Position numbers and translations under genes: made by a program
In this document: piece after piece, positions 62,970 to 64,000 of the stretch
Position numbering within the stretch: the first letter of the stretch is position 1
Layout: every line of letters starts with the position of its first letter
Assembly (NCBI GenBank): GCA_900539195.1
Contig: UQBC01000012.1
Coordinates: 1 to 64,000, forward strand
Origin: an uncultured Oscillospiraceae bacterium
GTDB taxonomy: Bacteria; Bacillota; Clostridia; Oscillospirales; Ruminococcaceae
DNA length: 64,000 nt
Direction of reading: 5' to 3'
The notes under the pieces: model-generated
Databases searched by the model: none
The model's input: the letters and a program-made list of their open reading frames with translations, nothing else
Told to the model about the DNA's origin: nothing

Positions 62970-63245
62970 TTACTTAGCAACTGCATCCTTTAAAGCACTG
63001 CCTGCCTTGAAAGCGGGAACCTTAGAAGCAGCAATCTTGATCTTGTCGCCTGTACGGGGGTTAACACCCTCACGAGCTGCACGCTCACGAACTTCAAATG
63101 TACCGAAACCAACGAGCTGGATCTTTTCGCCCTTTGCAAGTGTCTCAGAGATGCTGTCTACTACAGCGGAGATAGCCTTTTCTGCATCCTTCTTTGTAAG
63201 GTCAGCCTTTTCAGCAACCATTGTAACTAATTCTGCCTTTGTCAT
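62970..63245 (-). CDS. hup: DNA-binding protein HU
   Basis: 91-residue nucleoid protein. [20 protein letters not shown] at the N-terminus and the DNA-binding arm [20 protein letters not shown] followed by [19 protein letters not shown] are diagnostic. RBS GGAGG. Codon use is biased, as expected for a highly expressed gene. It lies between mazG and rqcP, the usual order. Confidence 0.97.
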   Translation of the reverse strand: MTKAELVTMVAEKADLTKKDAEKAISAVVDSISETLAKGEKIQLVGFGTFEVRERAAREGVNPRTGDKIKIAASKVPAFKAGSALKDAVAK

Positions 63246-63330
63246 TTGAGTAATCCTCCAAAAATTTTTATTAATATTTAAGCTAAAAGCTTATAGACGT
63301 AATACGGTCAACCGACTAATTGCTTTACGG

Positions 63331-63999
63331 TTAATCAGAATTTAAAAACAGCGCTTTTATCTGCTCATCTGACAGATTGTCGAGCGTTTTGCCTTGCGAC
63401 TTCGCATTACTCTCAAGCTCTCTAAAACGCATTATAAACTTATTTACAGCAAAAGTCAAGGCTTTTTCACAATCTTTTTTGATAAAACGCGATAAATTAC
63501 AACAAGAGAGTAAAAGTTCTCCAAATTTATCTTCTGTCAGTTCTTCGTTTTTGTCATTTATAGCTAACTCAAGGCTATCCAATCTATCCTTTACAAGTTC
63601 AAGCGCCTCATGTGTGCTGCCAAGCTCCACGACTGCATTAGACGCACGCTTAAACACCTTCTGACCTCTCATAAGCGCAGGAAGAACCATAGGAACGCTG
63701 TCAAGAGTATCAGCGACAGTGTCCTGATGCTTTGATTTCTTCTTCAGCTGATCCCAGTTTTTGAGTACATCGTCACTGTTATCTACTTTCACATCACCGA
63801 AAACGTGAGGGTGACGGTAGATCATCTTCTTTGTGACATCATCGCATATATCGTTGAACTCAAATCTGCCGCGTTCCGTTTCTATCTGACAATGGAAAAC
63901 TGCCTGGAAAAGCAGATCGCCGAGCTCCTCTTTCAGCATTGCGGCATCGTCTGCATCGATTGCTTCCATAACCTCATACGCCTCTTCAAGGACATTCAT
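63331..63999 (-). CDS. mazG: MazG nucleoside triphosphate pyrophosphohydrolase (partial)
   Basis: 222 residues in the window; the 5' end runs off the right edge, so the start is unknown. EEAYEVMEAIDADDAAMLKE-ELGDLLFQAVFH carries the MazG metal-binding EExxE/ExxD motif, and YRHPHVFGDVKVDNSDDVLK is a second conserved block. It houses cleaning of damaged or non-canonical NTPs. The order mazG-hup-rqcP matches yabN-hbs-yabO type clusters, so the full gene probably also has or follows a methylase domain (as in YabN) beyond the edge. Confidence 0.94.
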   Translation of the reverse strand: MNVLEEAYEVMEAIDADDAAMLKEELGDLLFQAVFHCQIETERGRFEFNDICDDVTKKMIYRHPHVFGDVKVDNSDDVLKNWDQLKKKSKHQDTVADTLDSVPMVLPALMRGQKVFKRASNAVVELGSTHEALELVKDRLDSLELAINDKNEELTEDKFGELLLSCCNLSRFIKKDCEKALTFAVNKFIMRFRELESNAKSQGKTLDNLSDEQIKALFLNSD

Positions 64000-64000
64000 A

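Overview
The window looks like a chromosomal segment from a spore-forming, low-to-mid GC Clostridia, most likely of the Ruminococcus / [Eubacterium] siraeum group (Oscillospiraceae). The reasons are many endospore genes (yunB, ylbJ-like, yqfC, yqfD, spmA, spmB, yabP, yabQ), a complete [FeFe]-hydrogenase maturation set (hydE, hydG, hydF), a cellobiose 2-epimerase very like the Ruminococcus albus enzyme as remembered, and sigma-A promoters of the TTGACA-17-TATAAT type. No species assignment can be proved from the sequence alone.

Layout. 1-2360: RNA-rich and gene-poor. It holds a DUF1292 gene followed by a 6S-like structured RNA, then a promoter-to-terminator unit of about 730 nt with no plausible gene and many hairpins (candidate ornate large RNA, ROOL-like), then a decayed gene. 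2360-9600: typA, a Cys/Gly-rich membrane peptide, a ClpC-type ATPase, a diguanylate cyclase and small proteins. 9650-19200: a rightward run prfA, tsaC, coaE, lytic transglycosylase, M18 peptidase, yunB, ligA, then a T-box leader and leuA. 19300-22470: two tandem sugar-type solute-binding lipoprotein genes without permeases, the second broken by a one-base frameshift. 22690-25620: ylbJ-like, yqfC, yqfD. 25630-32500: phoH, ybeY, dgkA, era, recO, mutS2, HAD phosphatase. 32540-39000 (leftward): adaptor lipoprotein, cellobiose 2-epimerase, DUF1015, secA.

39230-44430: comFB, then a leader with an attenuator-like fold and the hydrogenase-maturation operon, then ybaK. 44460-47240: spmB/spmA, an AbrB-type regulator and fba. 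47240-50440 is the most disturbed region: a short promoter-terminator unit, a 13-bp-arm dif-like palindrome directly before a single Xer-type recombinase, a partial copy of that palindrome after the gene, and a head-to-head junction where an LMW protein tyrosine phosphatase and a hybrid histidine kinase are both cut within a few bases of each other. 50450-64000: feoB, a regulator plus two-ABC exporter operon, maf/ppa, a MATE pump, a DMT permease, and the leftward mazG-hup-rqcP-yabP-yabQ-divIC block, which has the same order as yabN-hbs... clusters of Firmicutes.

Housekeeping dominates. The points most worth checking are the large RNA at 927-1655, the single-Xer/dif-like module at 47826-48991, the hydrogenase-maturation leader at 39615-39845, the sRNA-like unit at 47306-47577 and the junction at about 49331.
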